A stretch of DNA of 64,000 nucleotides from Haemaphysalis longicornis (GCA_013339765.2 CM023448.1:197510409-197574408), one strand, 5' to 3'; counted from the stretch's first letter, positions 11,771 to 24,913 are shown. Numbers and translations are program-made. The notes: generated from the letters alone by a model not told the origin.

Positions 11771-13736
11771 ATTGGCCTCGAGGACATACCGTGGTGACAC
11801 CTACGAATGACGTCACTTGTTGGACGCCGGGTCGGGGTGTCGTCTGCTACAACCCATTTCCCGTGCATATGCGACCGCGTGTCTTTTTTGTGTGTGTTTG
11901 TGTGTGTGTGTAGCCACCGCCTCCCCCCTCCTTGTGGATCTGACGCAAATTACCCCCCAAAAAAATTCGTCTGCAGACCGAATAATCCGGGCGAGCAAGC
12001 AGCGACTCGCTATTTCCCGGCGACACCGCCGCGTTTAGGTAGTATCGCAACTCACAGCTCGCACGCAGCCAGCTAACTCCAAGGACGATCCAACTGATGC
12101 CGAGAAAAGTACGCTGTAAATTCATTATGAAATACTTGTGACGTGACATGTACGAGACTGTGTGTGCAAGGAAACAACTTGTAATAGCGGCGGAAGCGCG
12201 TCGCTCACTTGTGATCTCACCGCGCGTACTGCTGGTCTTGCCTGGTAAATGAATGACTACGTGAGAACGGTGATCGGATTCCTTCGCCGCATATGCTTAA
12301 AAGTGCTCCTATGACGTGCAGTTTGCCTTCAGCAGTGCCTGTTTCCCCTACAATGTTTTTCATAGTTATTCCCGGATTTGATTAACGATCTCTGCCGTAG
12401 CCCGTAACTCCGCACGGCTGATATGTTTAGTTTTCGCGACAACTTGTCCGCAACGTGTGAATACTATGAACGCGAGTTTTCAACGCCTTCGGGCGGGTTT
12501 GGACACAGCTATATTTAGTTTTCATTAGGACCTCGGCGCGGGAATGTTTAATTGCAACGTGGGCTCTTGTCTGTTTACAGTGAGCCTGCCTCTCTCAATC
12601 ATTTTCGGAACTCATGATTGCTCACAGAAGGCGAGGCTGTGTACGAGGCGAAACACGTCGTTAATGATTTGGGGTAATGGGGAGTTTTAGAATAGGAGAA
12701 CCGAGCGTTGGGGGCCCCCAAGAAGTTAGGATAACCCAAACGCAACACGCGCGCGCGCGACGAGAGGGTCTTCTCCAACAGCTCGCCGCCGGCTTCGGAT
12801 GCACGTAATCGAATGTTGGGAACTTTAGGCTTAGCGTCACGGCTGATTTTTCATCGCCGCTGTCGTTACAGTTGCGAATGACAGTCCCTAATACAACTTT
12901 TCACCTTACTATCACCACCTTTTTTGTATGTGTAACTTTGTATTTGCGGTGATCGCCGTTTGAGCGATCGATGATCAAGATACCTGCCACGGCCTCAGCC
13001 GGTGCTTGCGCGCAGGCATCGCCACCCTTCGACCACTCGCCACACCGCGCGTGAACGGGCCGGCGGGGCCGGGACTGACGTCTGCGGCCGATCGGCGTAG
13101 ATCGCGGCAGATATTTGAGCATCGCTTTGAAAACCACAGCTGATGACACTACCTAGCACAAGTTTTCACCACACTAACATCCACTTTCACCAATGTGGGA
13201 AAACTCTTCCATGACTTGTGTGATTTTAAAAATCGGCGACAAGTTGTTGCTGCCGTGACCTGCGTCGATTCGAGCTGCTCTGTCGGCCGAGCGGGCACGC
13301 ACGGCGGGTGTGTGTGCGGAGTGTTTCTGCGAGCAGAAACGCTTCATGATTTTCTGCTTTAAGCATTTGTTGCAAACAAGGGAAATGTAGAAATTTAGCT
13401 TGGCAATTGTCGTAGTCTGCATGTTGATCGGGGAAACGAGCCGCAGCACACGCTACGGTCGCATACGTCATACACCACCACGCTCAAGGTGTTTGCGGAG
13501 AATGTACCACAGTTGATAGCGCTATAAAGTCCCCATGAGGTCAAACTGCGCTTCACGCTCTGAGAATTAACTTCAAACGACGGAAATTAACACGAAAATA
13601 CTTTTAGAACGCGCTTCCTCAGCGAAGTGTCGCGCGCTGCAAGGCAACTGTGCAGCAAGATGGAAACCGTGATCCTACAAGTGACGTCAAAACGATCGCA
13701 GCGCCGGCCTCTCCAGTGTTGGGCCTCGCGGCCAAT
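11771..13736. mobile_element. 1.97-kb inverted-repeat DNA element, copy 1
   Basis: The left end reads ATTGGCCTCGAGGACAT and the right end, on the other strand, reads ATTGGCCGCGAGGCCC. TGACGTCACTTGT follows on both sides, about 40 bp in on the left and about 50 bp in on the right. A second copy of almost equal length is at 16866-18826 in the same orientation. The interior has conserved but short minus-strand frames (for example 12901-13149) shared by both copies, with no transposase motif I can name. I infer a non-autonomous or decayed terminal-inverted-repeat transposon; a segmental duplication is the alternative, but the matching ends argue for an element. Confidence 0.65.
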
Positions 13737-13794
13737 ATTATCTTCTCGTTTCGGAATTTTTTCACCTTTTAGCTGAGCCGCTGAATCGAGGGAC

Positions 13795-13817
13795 ACAGAC
13801 AGACAGACAGACAGAAC
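13795..13817 (+). repeat. GACA microsatellite
   Basis: About five CAGA/GACA units in a row. Confidence 0.9.
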
Positions 13818-14896
13818 AAAATTTTCTCGCATAAGTAGCCTCAAAAAGACTACCCTCTTTAAAATACAAATATTTCGTTCCCTAAATAAACGAACGACCA
13901 GGATACCTAAGAGCTCACGAGGAACAGCTTAAATTAAAGAAAAGCGATAAGCGCATGTAATAAAACAGCGCTCTGGGGGCCATAGACCATGCTATGAATG
14001 CGAGAATTCGTCAAGGAGTGATGGTTCGCGGCCTCATATTTGCGAGTGCTGTACTACGCTGAAAATCAGACTCGCTCTCAGGACAAGTAAGTAGTCCAAA
14101 GAACTGTAGGAATCTTGGCTCTGGCACACACAGAAAAGAACGAACGGAGCAGTGGACAGAGATACAGCCAGGGCGATATTTAAATTTGGAGAAGCTAAGA
14201 GTAAAACATACTTTAGGAGAGATGAAGAACAGGAGATTCACATAAGGGGACAGCTGAACTGCTTAGATACCTCTACATGAAATGAGTGGACACCCAAGGG
14301 GTAAGAAAGATCACAGGCCGACAGTAGAATATAGAATGTGCAAATAACCGTAGGAGAAAAATAACAGCCAGGCTAACCAAAAAAGAGGCAAAACAAAGAT
14401 AAACTAGTAGAGTTGTGCAGTGCAAAGAAATTTGATACCAGAAAGACAAATCTCTGATAAATCGAAGAAGAGTACTTTGCTTTTCGAGGCCAGGCAGGCT
14501 GCTCCAAAACTGAGAGCTTTGCGGTGAAGTGAACCTCGAATGATGGGGCATGGGTTGTCTGCGGAAACGGCACAGAAAGAATTTGTACATTCAAACATGT
14601 TTTCCTGCGTCGATATTCACACGAAGGAAATAATCGCCTTTCTGAAGCCGCACGGGTTGAAGGTAATACAATAAAAGTAAAGTACACGGATTTGCAGGTG
14701 ACTAAAAAAATTTGAATTGTGAACGAGGAAAAGCTGAGAGGAGGATATAGCGTAGAACAGCTAACACTTGTTACAAACCAGATTTAGTTTGAGCGTGCTT
14801 CCAACAACAGCGCTTAAATAAGAACAGTATAATAGAATATATAAGCACCTTTGATGAGATGACTATGTTCTAGTCCAGGTACAACGCCATACCACA
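13818..14896. other. Unassigned intergenic DNA
   Basis: Several minus-strand frames of about 100 codons overlap at 14273-14687. I looked for reverse transcriptase and transposase motifs in them and found none I would defend. Confidence 0.4.
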
Positions 14897-14968
14897 ATCA
14901 ATCAATCAATCATCCCTCAATCAATCAATCAATCAATCGTGTATTGATTGATTAGTCGATCGATCAAT

Positions 14969-15032
<64 letters not shown>

Positions 15033-15055
15033 TAATCAATCAATCAATCCATCAA
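14897..15055 (+). repeat. CAAT microsatellite, imperfect
   Basis: The tract is a long CAAT tetranucleotide repeat with a short inverted-sense interruption around 14940-14965. The Ruka-like SINE tail in this window is also CAAT-type, so a retroelement tail may have seeded it. Confidence 0.9.
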
Positions 15056-15217
15056 TAAAAGGTGTCCCCTTCGCTTCGCTCGCTGTGCGGCCCGCAACTG
15101 CTGGCACAAAACACTGGGGTAGAACCAGTAGTCCGTAGCGATCAGTACATAGAACGCACTTTTCAGTCTGGATCCGCTTCTTAGCTACAAGAATATCACA
15201 GACATGAAACACAGCGG

Positions 15218-16055
15218 CAGGGTTGGCAGGTCCTCAGAAGGAAAAGTCGCCGGGAAATTGCCAAAAGTAGCCGAAAAAGTCGCCACCTCAAAGTGAATAT
15301 TTAGAAAGGAGCCAGAAAAGTCGCCATTTTCAGCAAGGTGACGGTAGTACTTTGTGATTACCTTCGCCGGGAAAAAATGTAGAAATTACGAGAATTACAA
15401 AACCGTATAACAAATTGTATTCGTTTGCTGTGGTGCCAGAAAGCTACAGCGGTTCACTACTCTCTACAAAAGAGCGAGAATATGCAAGTAAGGACTTAAA
15501 ACGGGCGTTCGCTGCACACCATGTGTTACCACTTTCGCTGCCTGTTTACATTCTCGTGTCTATTATAGATTGTCGTACACACTTCCCATCACTCTGCACG
15601 AAATCTCAAGCTCTCGTAAACTACTGAACCATTACACTGTTAACGAAGACGTTGCTTGAAGGCTTTCACGCTATTGATACGACATCAGGTGCCGGATATT
15701 AAAAAGAGCAAGGCAAATTCCGATTGTGCCAGCAAGTAGGGCTGTACGGTGGTGTGTTTGAGTGATTCATTCGTTTAGACTTTGCCACGTCACCGTCATC
15801 TGCTGGAAAGTTTGTTTTGTTCAGTTTGTTCAGTTTGTCATATACTTAATCATATATACTTAAGAATATACATATACAAAGGCCTTATCAGGCACTTTTT
15901 GTGGAAAATGGGGCGTCGGACAGGCCAGAAATATATTAAATCCCCAATGAACAAAGGAGCCAGAAAGTAGCCAAGGCGCCACACTGGAATATCGGTCGCC
16001 ACGAGTCTCGAAAAGTCGCCAGTGTGGCGGCAAGTCGCCAGCTTTGGCAACCCTG
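15218..16055. mobile_element. Non-autonomous hAT-type element, 838 bp
   Basis: The left end CAGGGTTGGCA and the right end (other strand) CAGGGTTGCCA match at 10 of 11 positions. They are flanked by CACAGCGG (15210-15217) and CACAGTGG (16056-16063), an 8-bp target duplication with one mismatch. An 8-bp duplication and CAGGG termini are hallmarks of hAT transposons. The motif AAAAGTCGCC recurs near both ends (15242, 15275, 15316, 16011), like the subterminal repeats that bind hAT transposases. No transposase is encoded, so movement would need an enzyme supplied elsewhere. Confidence 0.85.
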
Positions 16056-16063
16056 CACAGTGG

Positions 16064-16737
16064 AACTGTGCCCGTTCACTCAAGGGGAACATTTTGTTTT
16101 ACAGCAAAGCTCTTTTGGATACCCTTAAATACATTTTTATATCCATACCTCAAAACGTCCAGCGCCCAAAGAGAAAATTAAAAAAAAAACCATGCGTTCG
16201 CGTGGGAATTAAACCATGCCCTCTAGGGTAGCAGCGGAGTGCGTTAGCACGGCTCTACTTCTGCCCCTTTCTAGTAGCGGGTCAAGAGTTATGCCCCATG
16301 ACAGGTGAACGCGGCTTCTTAGTAGAACAAATACACTCCAGCTACGGAGAGCTCTGTTTCTGGAAGAGCTTTCGCCTGAAGGGTGGCCAGCTGAGTAGTC
16401 AAAGTAAATCGCCGTGAAGCACAAAGAAAGGGAATGGAAGACACACAAACAAACACAATGTAGCACCGAAGAAATATAAAAAGTATCGCTAGTCTTTCAC
16501 TTTCAAAGTAGATGAGATGACTGAATGCCTCATGAGCTTTTTTAAATAAATAAAGTAAAACTATATTTTAAATGAGTAAATGGCACGGTAATAAAGTACC
16601 CCATGACACCTGGAAGCTGTCTCAGGAAGTCAGGAAAGTCAGGAAATAACTCAAGGAGTCATAAATTTGGACCGCAGATGAAGCATAACTGAAAATTACC
16701 ATGGACAAATTCTTTGAAAAAAACGTAATCTTGATTC
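16064..16737. other. Unassigned intergenic DNA
   Basis: Nothing is recognised except a short repeated CAGGAAGTCAGGAAAGTCAGGAA tract near 16620-16645. Confidence 0.4.
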
Positions 16738-16832
16738 ACTGTGTGGTTTAACGCGCCGAAGCAATACCTGAGCTATGAGGCGCACCGTAGTGCAGGGCTC
16801 CGGATCAATGTCGACCAGCTGGGCATACTTAA
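16738..16832 (-). repeat. Ruka-like SINE, 3' body fragment
   Basis: Only the body and tail side is present: GGTTTAACGCGCCGA on the plus strand through GACCAGCTGGGCAT. The tRNA-like head is missing. It lies just outside copy 2 of the 1.96-kb element. Confidence 0.75.
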
Positions 16833-16865
16833 TGTTAATAAACGTAATAAATAAACTGATACTAC

Positions 16866-18826
16866 TGGCCTCGAGGACATACCGTGGCGCCACCTACGAG
16901 TGACGTCACTTATATAGGACGCCTGGTAATGTTGTCGTCTGCTAGAACACACTTCCTGTGTTTATGAGACATCGTGTTTTTTGTTGTTGTTGGGGCCACC
17001 CTCTACCTCCTCCTCGTCGTTTCGATGCAGATTACACAAAAAAGTTACCTACCGACAGAATAATTCGGGCAAGCAATCAGCTACTCGCTTGTCCATGGCG
17101 GAACCTCTGCGTCTATAGGTAGTTGTTACCATCATCACCCACAGCTCGTACGCAGCCAGCAAACGCCAAGGACAATGCAACTAATGTCGCGATAGGTACT
17201 CTGTTAATTCGTCATGAAATGCTCCCGACATGACATGTATGAGACTGTGTACAACAAAAATAGACCTTGCAACAGCGATGGAAGCGTGCCGCTCAGTTGT
17301 GATCTCACCGCGCGTACTGCTCGCATTGCCTGGTAAATGAATGACTACGCGAGAACAGTGAGCGGATTGCTTTGCCGCACATGCTTAAAACCGCTGGTAG
17401 CATCTGCAATTTGGCTTAAGCAGTGCCTATTTCCCCTCCAATGTTCTTTTTATAATTATACCCTGATTTCATTAACGATCACTGCCGTGTACAGCTGACA
17501 TGTTTACATTTCGCGACAACTTGTCTGCTATACATGAATAGTGTGAACGCGAGTTTTCAGCGGTTTCGAATGGGTTTAGACATGCCTATGTTTACTTTCA
17601 TTAGGACTTCGCCGTGGGAATTTATAATTGCAACGTGGGCTTTTGCCTGTTTACAGTGAGCCTGCCTTTCTTTAGCATCAAGTTCGAGAACTCATGACTG
17701 CTCAGTGATAGCGAGGCTGTAGAGGCGAAACACGTCGTGGTGTAATATTTTGGGGTAATTGGGAGTTTTAGAATAGGGAAAACAGGCCTTGGGGGCCCCA
17801 AGAAGTTTGGGGAACGCAACACGCCCGCGTGCGACGAGTTTTAGTAAGGGGTCTACTCGAACAGCTTACAGCTGGCTCCCGGTGCTTAGAGTCTGGAGTT
17901 GGGAACTTCTGGCTTAGCGTTGCGGCAGATATTTCATCGCCGCTATCGTTACTGTTGCGAATGACAGTCCCTATCACAATTTTTTACCTCATTTCTAGTA
18001 AGCGGAACTTTCTATCCGCGGTGATTGACATTTAAGCGATCGATGATCGAGATACCTGCCACGGCCTCTGCCGACACTTGCGCACAGGTATCGCCATCCT
18101 TCGGCCGCTCGCCGCACCACGCGTGACCCGGCTGGCGAGGCTGCGACCGACCACCGCGGCCGGTCGGCGTAGATTGCAGCACATATTTGAGCATCGCTTT
18201 GAAAATCACAGCTGATGGCAATACCTAGCACAATTTTTCACCGCACTAACATCCGCTTTCGCGAATGCAGAACTTCTTTTCCACGATCACTGTGATTTTA
18301 AAAACGGCGACAAGGTGTTGCTGCCGTGACCTTCGTCGGTTCGTGCTGCTTCGTGCTACGGGCGGGCAGGCACGGCGAGCGTGTGTCCCGAGCATCTCTG
18401 CGAGCAGTAAACGCTTTATGACTTCCTGCTTTATCCATTTCTTGCGGATGACAAGCGAAATCTAGAAATTTATCTCGGAAATCGTCGTAGCCTACAATGT
18501 TGATCGGGGAGACAAGCCACAGCTTACGCTTACACCGGGTTCGGTCGGATACGTCCGCATACACAACCATGCTCAAGTGGTTTGAGGGCAGCCTACCACA
18601 GTTGATACGGTTATAAAGTCCCCATGATGTGAACCTAGGCTTTCCGGACGGAGAGTTAACTTCAAACGCCGAGAATTCACCCTGAAATACACTTAGAAAG
18701 CGCGTCCTAAACGAAGAGCCGCGTGCTGCCAGCCAACTACGCAGCAAGATAGGCACGGGGAACCTACAAGTGACGTCAAAGCGATCGGAGCGGCGGTCTC
18801 TCCAGTGGTGTCCCTCGCGGTTAACA
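16866..18826. mobile_element. 1.96-kb inverted-repeat DNA element, copy 2
   Basis: It aligns to 11771-13736 from the CTGGCCTCGAGGACAT start to the CCTCGCGG end, same orientation, about 5.1 kb downstream, with many substitutions. A 194-codon minus-strand frame at 18298-18882 is partly shared with 13587-13844 of copy 1 (a DRFDVTCR block occurs in both). No known transposase motif is visible. The divergence suggests independent older insertions or an old duplication. Confidence 0.65.
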
Positions 18827-19074
18827 GGTGAGACGAATTTCTTGTCGTATGTGATTACTTCATTACATACGGGAAAGCTCAATAACTGAAGTTTGAGGGA
18901 ATAATCGAGCCCGTAATAGTGTTTTAAATAAATATTCTATGATTGAATTGAGAACTGCTTAGTTAAAAAGCTCGCCCACAAACACAAAAAACAGGCTAAC
19001 CGGGTAATGTTCAAAGTGTGAAGCACGGCCAAGCATTCTTAACTGAGTCATGCTTTGCCGGGACTTTGCACAAG

Positions 19075-19150
19075 ATTTTTTGCAGCAAAGCTGTATACCT
19101 CTACCCCCAATGGTCTCATCGCCGTGGTCAAGAACGCCAAGGCGCCAAGG
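19075..19150 (-). repeat. Tail fragment of the GCTTCGCTTTAA SINE family
   Basis: TGCAGCAAAGCTGTATACCTC and the following CTACCCCC match the 3' region of the copies at 27893 (minus) and 47536 (plus). The head is not recognisable. Confidence 0.45.
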
Positions 19151-19339
19151 CCTAAGACGCCGAGCACATGCGTCAGGCTAATCAGGCATACAACATATAG
19201 CTCTGAATTCGTTTAAGGAAACCACAGAACAAGTATCGAAACCGCTTTGTGGATGAAAGGCGCCTGTGAACAATGGGACCCCTTACCATGCGGACCCCTT
19301 ACATCCACACATCCAAGATGTGTGCATGTCAAATAAACA

Positions 19340-19439
<100 letters not shown>

Positions 19440-22400
19440 ATGTTTGTCATTACCCTTGAAGGCTAGGCAGGACTAGTGTCACTAAATAGAGCAGTTCTTG
19501 CCCAAGACGCCGAGCGCATGCGTCCGGCTAGGCGGGGCCCAGCGTTTGCCACATCTTTGGACACACTTCTGCTGCTGAAATTCTGTTACATGCGATATAT
19601 TTGATTCGCATTCGGAACGACATCAGTCGCGCTCAGCCGCAGAGCAGGGAGGACAAGCTAAACCTACCAGAGTTGATCGAGTAAAACACATAAATAACAT
19701 AACATACTGGCGGCGCCCATGAACCGTGGCAGTGTAAACAAATATCACGTAATGCGAACTGACCAATGGTCATGGCGGCGGCACGGAACAATAGGAGAAA
19801 AGACTGGCGGAACTCTGTACCCTTATCTAGTGACACTAGCTGAGCGCAGGCTACACGCCCGCCGAGACGACGACGAACATTTCATACCTTTCTCCACCAC
19901 CATTTATGGTGGTTGAAAACAGCTTTGCTGGACATCCACTTTCGCTGTCAGGACGGCGACCAATTTTTTTTTCTTTAAAGGGGGAGGGGGGGGGGAGGGG
20001 AGGGTTGATGTGGCGTACCGTAGCTGCGAGACAAAATAACCTAATTGGGCTACTTTTCCCCTTCATTTGGTTGCATTTTTGTTTCTGCTTTCTATGGATT
20101 CTTACAATCATCTACACTCATACTATTATAACGGTGAACGGTTTTTACTCAGTCAGTTCCGCATTTTTGTGCCAATACGAGGCATTACACTGATCGTGTA
20201 GGATGCTTGGCAAAGTATTCTTCCTGCATTACAATAACAGCGGAAAAGGATCGAGCAAGCGGATGTAGCTGACAGGAAACGTTTTCTAGTGTTCTCACCC
20301 CCACTACTCCGCTCACGTGCCGGGCATCTTGCAAGAAAGCAGTGTAAATTCTTGCCTAAGCGGCTGAACCACTACCTCTCTATGATTTCCAGACTAACTT
20401 CTAATAAAATAGTTAGCCAAAGCGATCAATGGTGATTATAATTTACAGCAATTGTTAACAGTGTTCTTCGCTATCAGACAGTTCTCCGGCCACGCGTTCT
20501 TACTTTGGTGCGCGACAACAATCACACAGTCGTGTCGCACACTCCCTATATAGTTCCATCCAAAGGTCGTTGTGAAGGTATTCTTCGATCGCTGTAGTTT
20601 GACTTCAACTTCAGATCTGTTCCGCTCTACGCCGAACAGACTGGCGCCCCGGTGAACAAAAATGCAAAGCGTTCGGAATAGAGTGTTCTCTATTTCTTGC
20701 TCGCACCACTTGATACCACAGTTTCGGTCTGATCATTTTGCCTCGGCTAAGGGCCGCTTGTCCGTTGGTGCATGACCGAGAACTTTCTCTGCTATTCCTC
20801 CCTTTTCTTGCGTGCAATTCACGGCCTGTGGGTTCACCTGTGCTGCTACAACCGGAGCGACATCATTCAGTTCGGAGAACTGTCCTGACGTCTTAAGGAG
20901 ACCCTCTGCCGTGCCGTGCAGAGTAGATTTCCTTGAAACTATACGTAAGGTCCCAGCAGTACTATCTAGTTTCACGTCGCATATCTTGGTTAGGGGAATC
21001 TCCAGCAAAGGAGTAGCTCGACAGGGAGGTGGACTAGCCCTACTTCCATTCTATTCTAGGCAGATCTTGGTTCATAGAAAGACAGCGAAAGAGCAACTAG
21101 ACATACAAAAGCGAGCGCATCTTGCTCACCTTGACTCCATTTTTTTGTAAGCCCGGAAGTCTACCGATGAACTTGTTGTCTTGCACCCTATATCGCGCAT
21201 ACTCAGTTTGTGTGTCGGTAAACCACTGACGCCATAGGGATAAAACGTAAATTGTTAAGTGCTAATGATTTGGCATACGTTCGTAAACCACATTTTGTTA
21301 GTGGTGGAAACACGAAATTAAACATTTTGTAAATGCCATACAATTGCCTTCGCTTTCGACCAACGCTGAGCTAGTTAGTGTACGGTAGTGAAGGTGGCGG
21401 TCAGGTAGGGTATACACGTAAAATAGCGCAGGTACTTATGAAATGTTGCCTTCACATTATTTTTCTTTCACTTTTCTAGAAAAAGCGTCCATGTACCCAG
21501 CGAAACGAAGCTTAAAAAAAACCACAATCCGTTACACGCGAGCTACCGAAGTACACAGATAAAACATAAGCCTCTACACTTTTAGAAGTTGCAATCTCGA
21601 TAGTATTACGCCTTAACAAATATGCAGGCAATTTACAAAACTCCAAAGGTTCTAACTAGCAGCGTAAAGAAGAATGAATTACTTTAACACGACGACACAA
21701 AGACAATTTCGTAAATTGCGTATTTCCAGCTCATGGCTCCGGATTCATCGATAGGCCGCGACAATCTTGGGAGTAACGACAAGTGCGATCCTTTCAGAGG
21801 CATTGAAAGAGAAGAGACTGTCTTGGTTGACATCTTGGCTGATACTACAGTGTGCACAGAATCTTGCCCGTGACCGTTTTTAGAGGCCATAGATTACCGC
21901 CGACGACTGCCTACGCTCCACATACTGACTTTGTTTCTCCAGCAATGTGAGAATGACAAGGAGCAGCGTTCTTCATGCTCCTTTCATATACATCTGCTAG
22001 TTGTTTTTTTTTTTCTGGCTTGCACAAACAAAAAGGAAATTATTCTTGGGTTAAGACGGTGTCAAGTCCCGACAGGAGACGGAGCGAAGATTGCATCAGT
22101 ACCGAACAATGACGCAAACAGACGAGGAGAGCGGAGGTACAAACAACAACGGTAGTCTGGACGCGTAACGATAAGACACCAGTGCCTCGTGTCAGGCAAA
22201 GTGAAGGGCGCTGACGTAAAGAGCTATACTCCTGCCCGATGTGTGTATAGCTGAGGTCCTTTCGAGTAGGGACAGCTGTCCTGGCGTCAGGATATTATCG
22301 CTTGTAGCAAGACCCATGTCGCATATTCTGTTCGCGGAAGCCCTTTGCTGAGTTGCCACGAGCCTTTCGTTCTCGATTCAGCACGATTCTCATTAGCGCT

Positions 22401-24081
22401 CAGGAATAATTGCAGGTGGCATATCGTACTAAACATACCGAAGTTAGAGCTATTGTTTTTAAGTAAAAGTCCTCACGGTTGATATTGGAAGGTTCGATTT
22501 CGTGGAATTGCTGAGGTATTATAAAATGTGTTCCACCATTTGATGACAGTGTGAAACGGACAGCGATAGTACGTTAATGAAGTTTATATTATAAAATAGG
22601 ACAACGCTAAAAAAACATTACGCCGCAACTAAGATTATACGTCGGCTTTTCAAAACTGCAACCCGTATAAAGCAATAAATATAAAGTCCAAATTGTCTAT
22701 ACCCTTTCGCTGCGGACCGTTTCAGGAAGACCAAGTGAGTTTACGTTATGCCAGGTTCATTTGTTGTATTTTTACATTTTCTCTCCCTCGGCCAATTAAC
22801 CCCTGAACAAACGCTGGAACGTTGTTATGTTAACCGTGGCGAGCGCTTGCACCGCAACGATCGCCGTCCGGTTCTGTACAAATTCTGCTTGGGCTTCAGC
22901 TTGTCGTCGAGCTGGACTTTGCCATACCGCTCCAAGCTCCTGGAATTCACGATGCCACCCCAGTAGGTGTACCTACCAACCTGCTGCTAACACCTAAAGA
23001 TCCTGCAGAACGATCTCACGTGCGAATACAAGTTTCGCGGCTTCCAGCTTTAGCGTGTCAAGCCACCTCTCGCATGACAAGCTCTGCCGACAAAATATGT
23101 ACTCCTGAGTAAGAGCACGTGCATCCGGAGTTAAGAGACTTATCTTCTACAGTCATATGCACTCATGAAGAACTCCGAATTTAGGGCCAAAACGACGGCT
23201 TCAACTCGTTCTGTCTTGAAAGCGCCGCCGCAGCTCCCAGTACTCGCAACAGAGATGCTTCGGTAAACGCGGTAAAGCTTAATTCACTGCCGTGATTGAG
23301 CTAGCCACAAAGAAAGTCATTAATCGCTTTAACCCGCCACCGCTGAAGTGCAACTTAGAAAGGATGTTCCTTACTGTGTCCTTCAAGTCTATACACAGAC
23401 CCCCTCAATTTTACAGCTTTGGCAGCGTACAACACAGCCACTACGGAGCTCTCAAAGCTGCTGTTGGCCGTGCCGGCCACAAAGCCATTCATCGAGCTAT
23501 TTCGGCTGTAGGTAATAGGGGGCAGACGTTTACGTGGCTTTACGACTATGTTCGAGACAGTACAGTATATACGAAAACTATGGGCGGAGTGTCTGCCTGT
23601 GAAGATCTTTAGACGTACCTCTTTTCAGCGCCTGTATCTTCAGTCCTTCAAAAGCATGACCTCTTGTGATCAACACCTCCTTGCATGCTGACACCTGCGT
23701 CTGGTGCTCGGGGAGAAACGGGCGAAATCTACAAGCAAAGCTGCAGGCAGCAATTCGAAAACTGGCGTGATTTACCGAAAGAACTGTTTCTTTGTTCCTT
23801 AACCGGAAACATGCGACGCGATGGCACTTACAAGACGTGATACATCTCGTTATGCGCGCGTGTACAAGCTGCACTATTTCAAATGTGCGACGGCATCGAT
23901 CGATCATTGATTATTGTCTGCGAAAGGTCAATTTCGTCAACAGCTCATATCCGGTGCCCGAAAGAAACACGGCGGCATTTTGCGCACGTCCTACGGATGC
24001 TCGCAGGCACTGCTTGGTATTATTGGCCGGTTGCTTAGCTGCAAGGACTCTGCAAGGCTCTCTTTATGGGACTCCTTCGTT
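19440..24081. other. Unassigned 4.6-kb region
   Basis: I find no retroelement motif, SINE or RNA here. A G-rich block lies at about 19980-20000. Open frames of 70-112 codons (for example 20733-21008 minus, 20812-21150 plus) overlap on opposite strands and carry no motif I know. This is the least repeat-rich stretch I can see and the likeliest place for an unrecognised exon, but nothing supports one directly. Confidence 0.4.
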
Positions 24082-24512
24082 ATAGCAGAGTCCTTCAATG
24101 CTTCTCTGGTCATGAAACTCGCGGCCAAGTTTCGTACGGGGACAAAGGCTACCGCGAGGGGCGCAACCGCAGATCAGAGGGCATCGGGCGGCCGATGCTG
24201 CTCTGCAGCCAGACCGGCAGGCAGAAACGCAGTAGCCGCATGCCTGTTCGCACCAAGTGTTTTCGCCACTCACAAAATGATAAGTCCATTTGAGCGGCCC
24301 ACGACACGTAAAGCGACAGCGCACTGCTGATAAGGCGGCGAGCATCTATTTTATCTTACTCCGTGGTCCGTTCCATGCCAAACGTGCTCTGACCACGCCC
24401 CGGCTGCCCCCCGATCAACACCAGCGCCGCGGCGTGGCAGCGAACAAAGCTTTCCCATAGTGTGACGGCGAAGTTTCATGACCAGAAAGGCATTGAAGGA
24501 CTCTGGTTATAG
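24082..24512. repeat. 430-bp unit bounded by 38-41-bp inverted repeats
   Basis: CAGAGTCCTTCAATGC near 24086 and its reverse complement near 24491 are followed inward by CTGGTCATGAAACT on both sides. The arms are 24082-24119 and 24472-24512. The core is GC-rich and does not repeat. The right arm starts a 59-codon plus-strand frame (24479-24658) with no recognised domain. It could be a MITE or two inverted copies of a short repeat. Confidence 0.55.
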
Positions 24513-24729
24513 CCTGCCTGACTTCGTTCCCATCTCCGAGGACCACGTCATGCAACTGGAGACCGTACAGGTGTCAGCCTGTGCGTTTACCTGGGACTCC
24601 CTAGGACACTTTGGGAAACGAAATGCTACTTGTCCATGTACTGCTCTGCAAAGATAAAATTGAGGAGCCATTACACGCTGTGAAGGCGGATGACCAACGA
24701 ACCTGTTGCACATTACGCATGATTAGACA

Positions 24730-24913
24730 TGGGTGGATGGAAAGGACTTTATTGAGTAAATCCTGCAGTAGGTATAGCCCGGTTGACGGGCCGACCTCAA
24801 CGTGGCCGTGCGTTGCATCCTCTTGGGCAGCCTCTACTCGACAGGGACCCCTTTGCGGAGTCCGTGCCTTTCGAGCGCCTTGAGAGCCTGCTGGATGGCC
24901 CACTCTTGATCCG
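24730..24913 (-). pseudogene. 5'-truncated LINE insertion with 15-bp target duplication
   Basis: On the minus strand it encodes the ORF2 C-terminus WAIQQALKALERHG and stops at 24834-24836, followed by a short 3' UTR with AATAAAGTCC. Only the last two dozen codons are kept. The flanks carry ACGCATGATTAGACA at 24715-24729 and again at 24914-24928, a clear target-site duplication from target-primed reverse transcription. I recognise the C-terminus from I-group LINE polyproteins of ticks. Confidence 0.85.

Noticed and set aside
14273..14687. Minus-strand frames of about 105 codons suspected to be LINE C-terminus
   Set aside because: No WNSLP-type, zinc-finger or RT motif could be aligned.
14897..15055. 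Regularly repeated DNA that might suggest a CRISPR-like array
   Set aside because: It is a simple tetranucleotide microsatellite with no spacers, and the genome is eukaryotic.
18298..18882. 194-codon minus-strand frame
   Set aside because: It lies in the repeated 1.96-kb element and is only partly open in the other copy. I could not find a transposase or THAP-type motif, so it is not called a gene.
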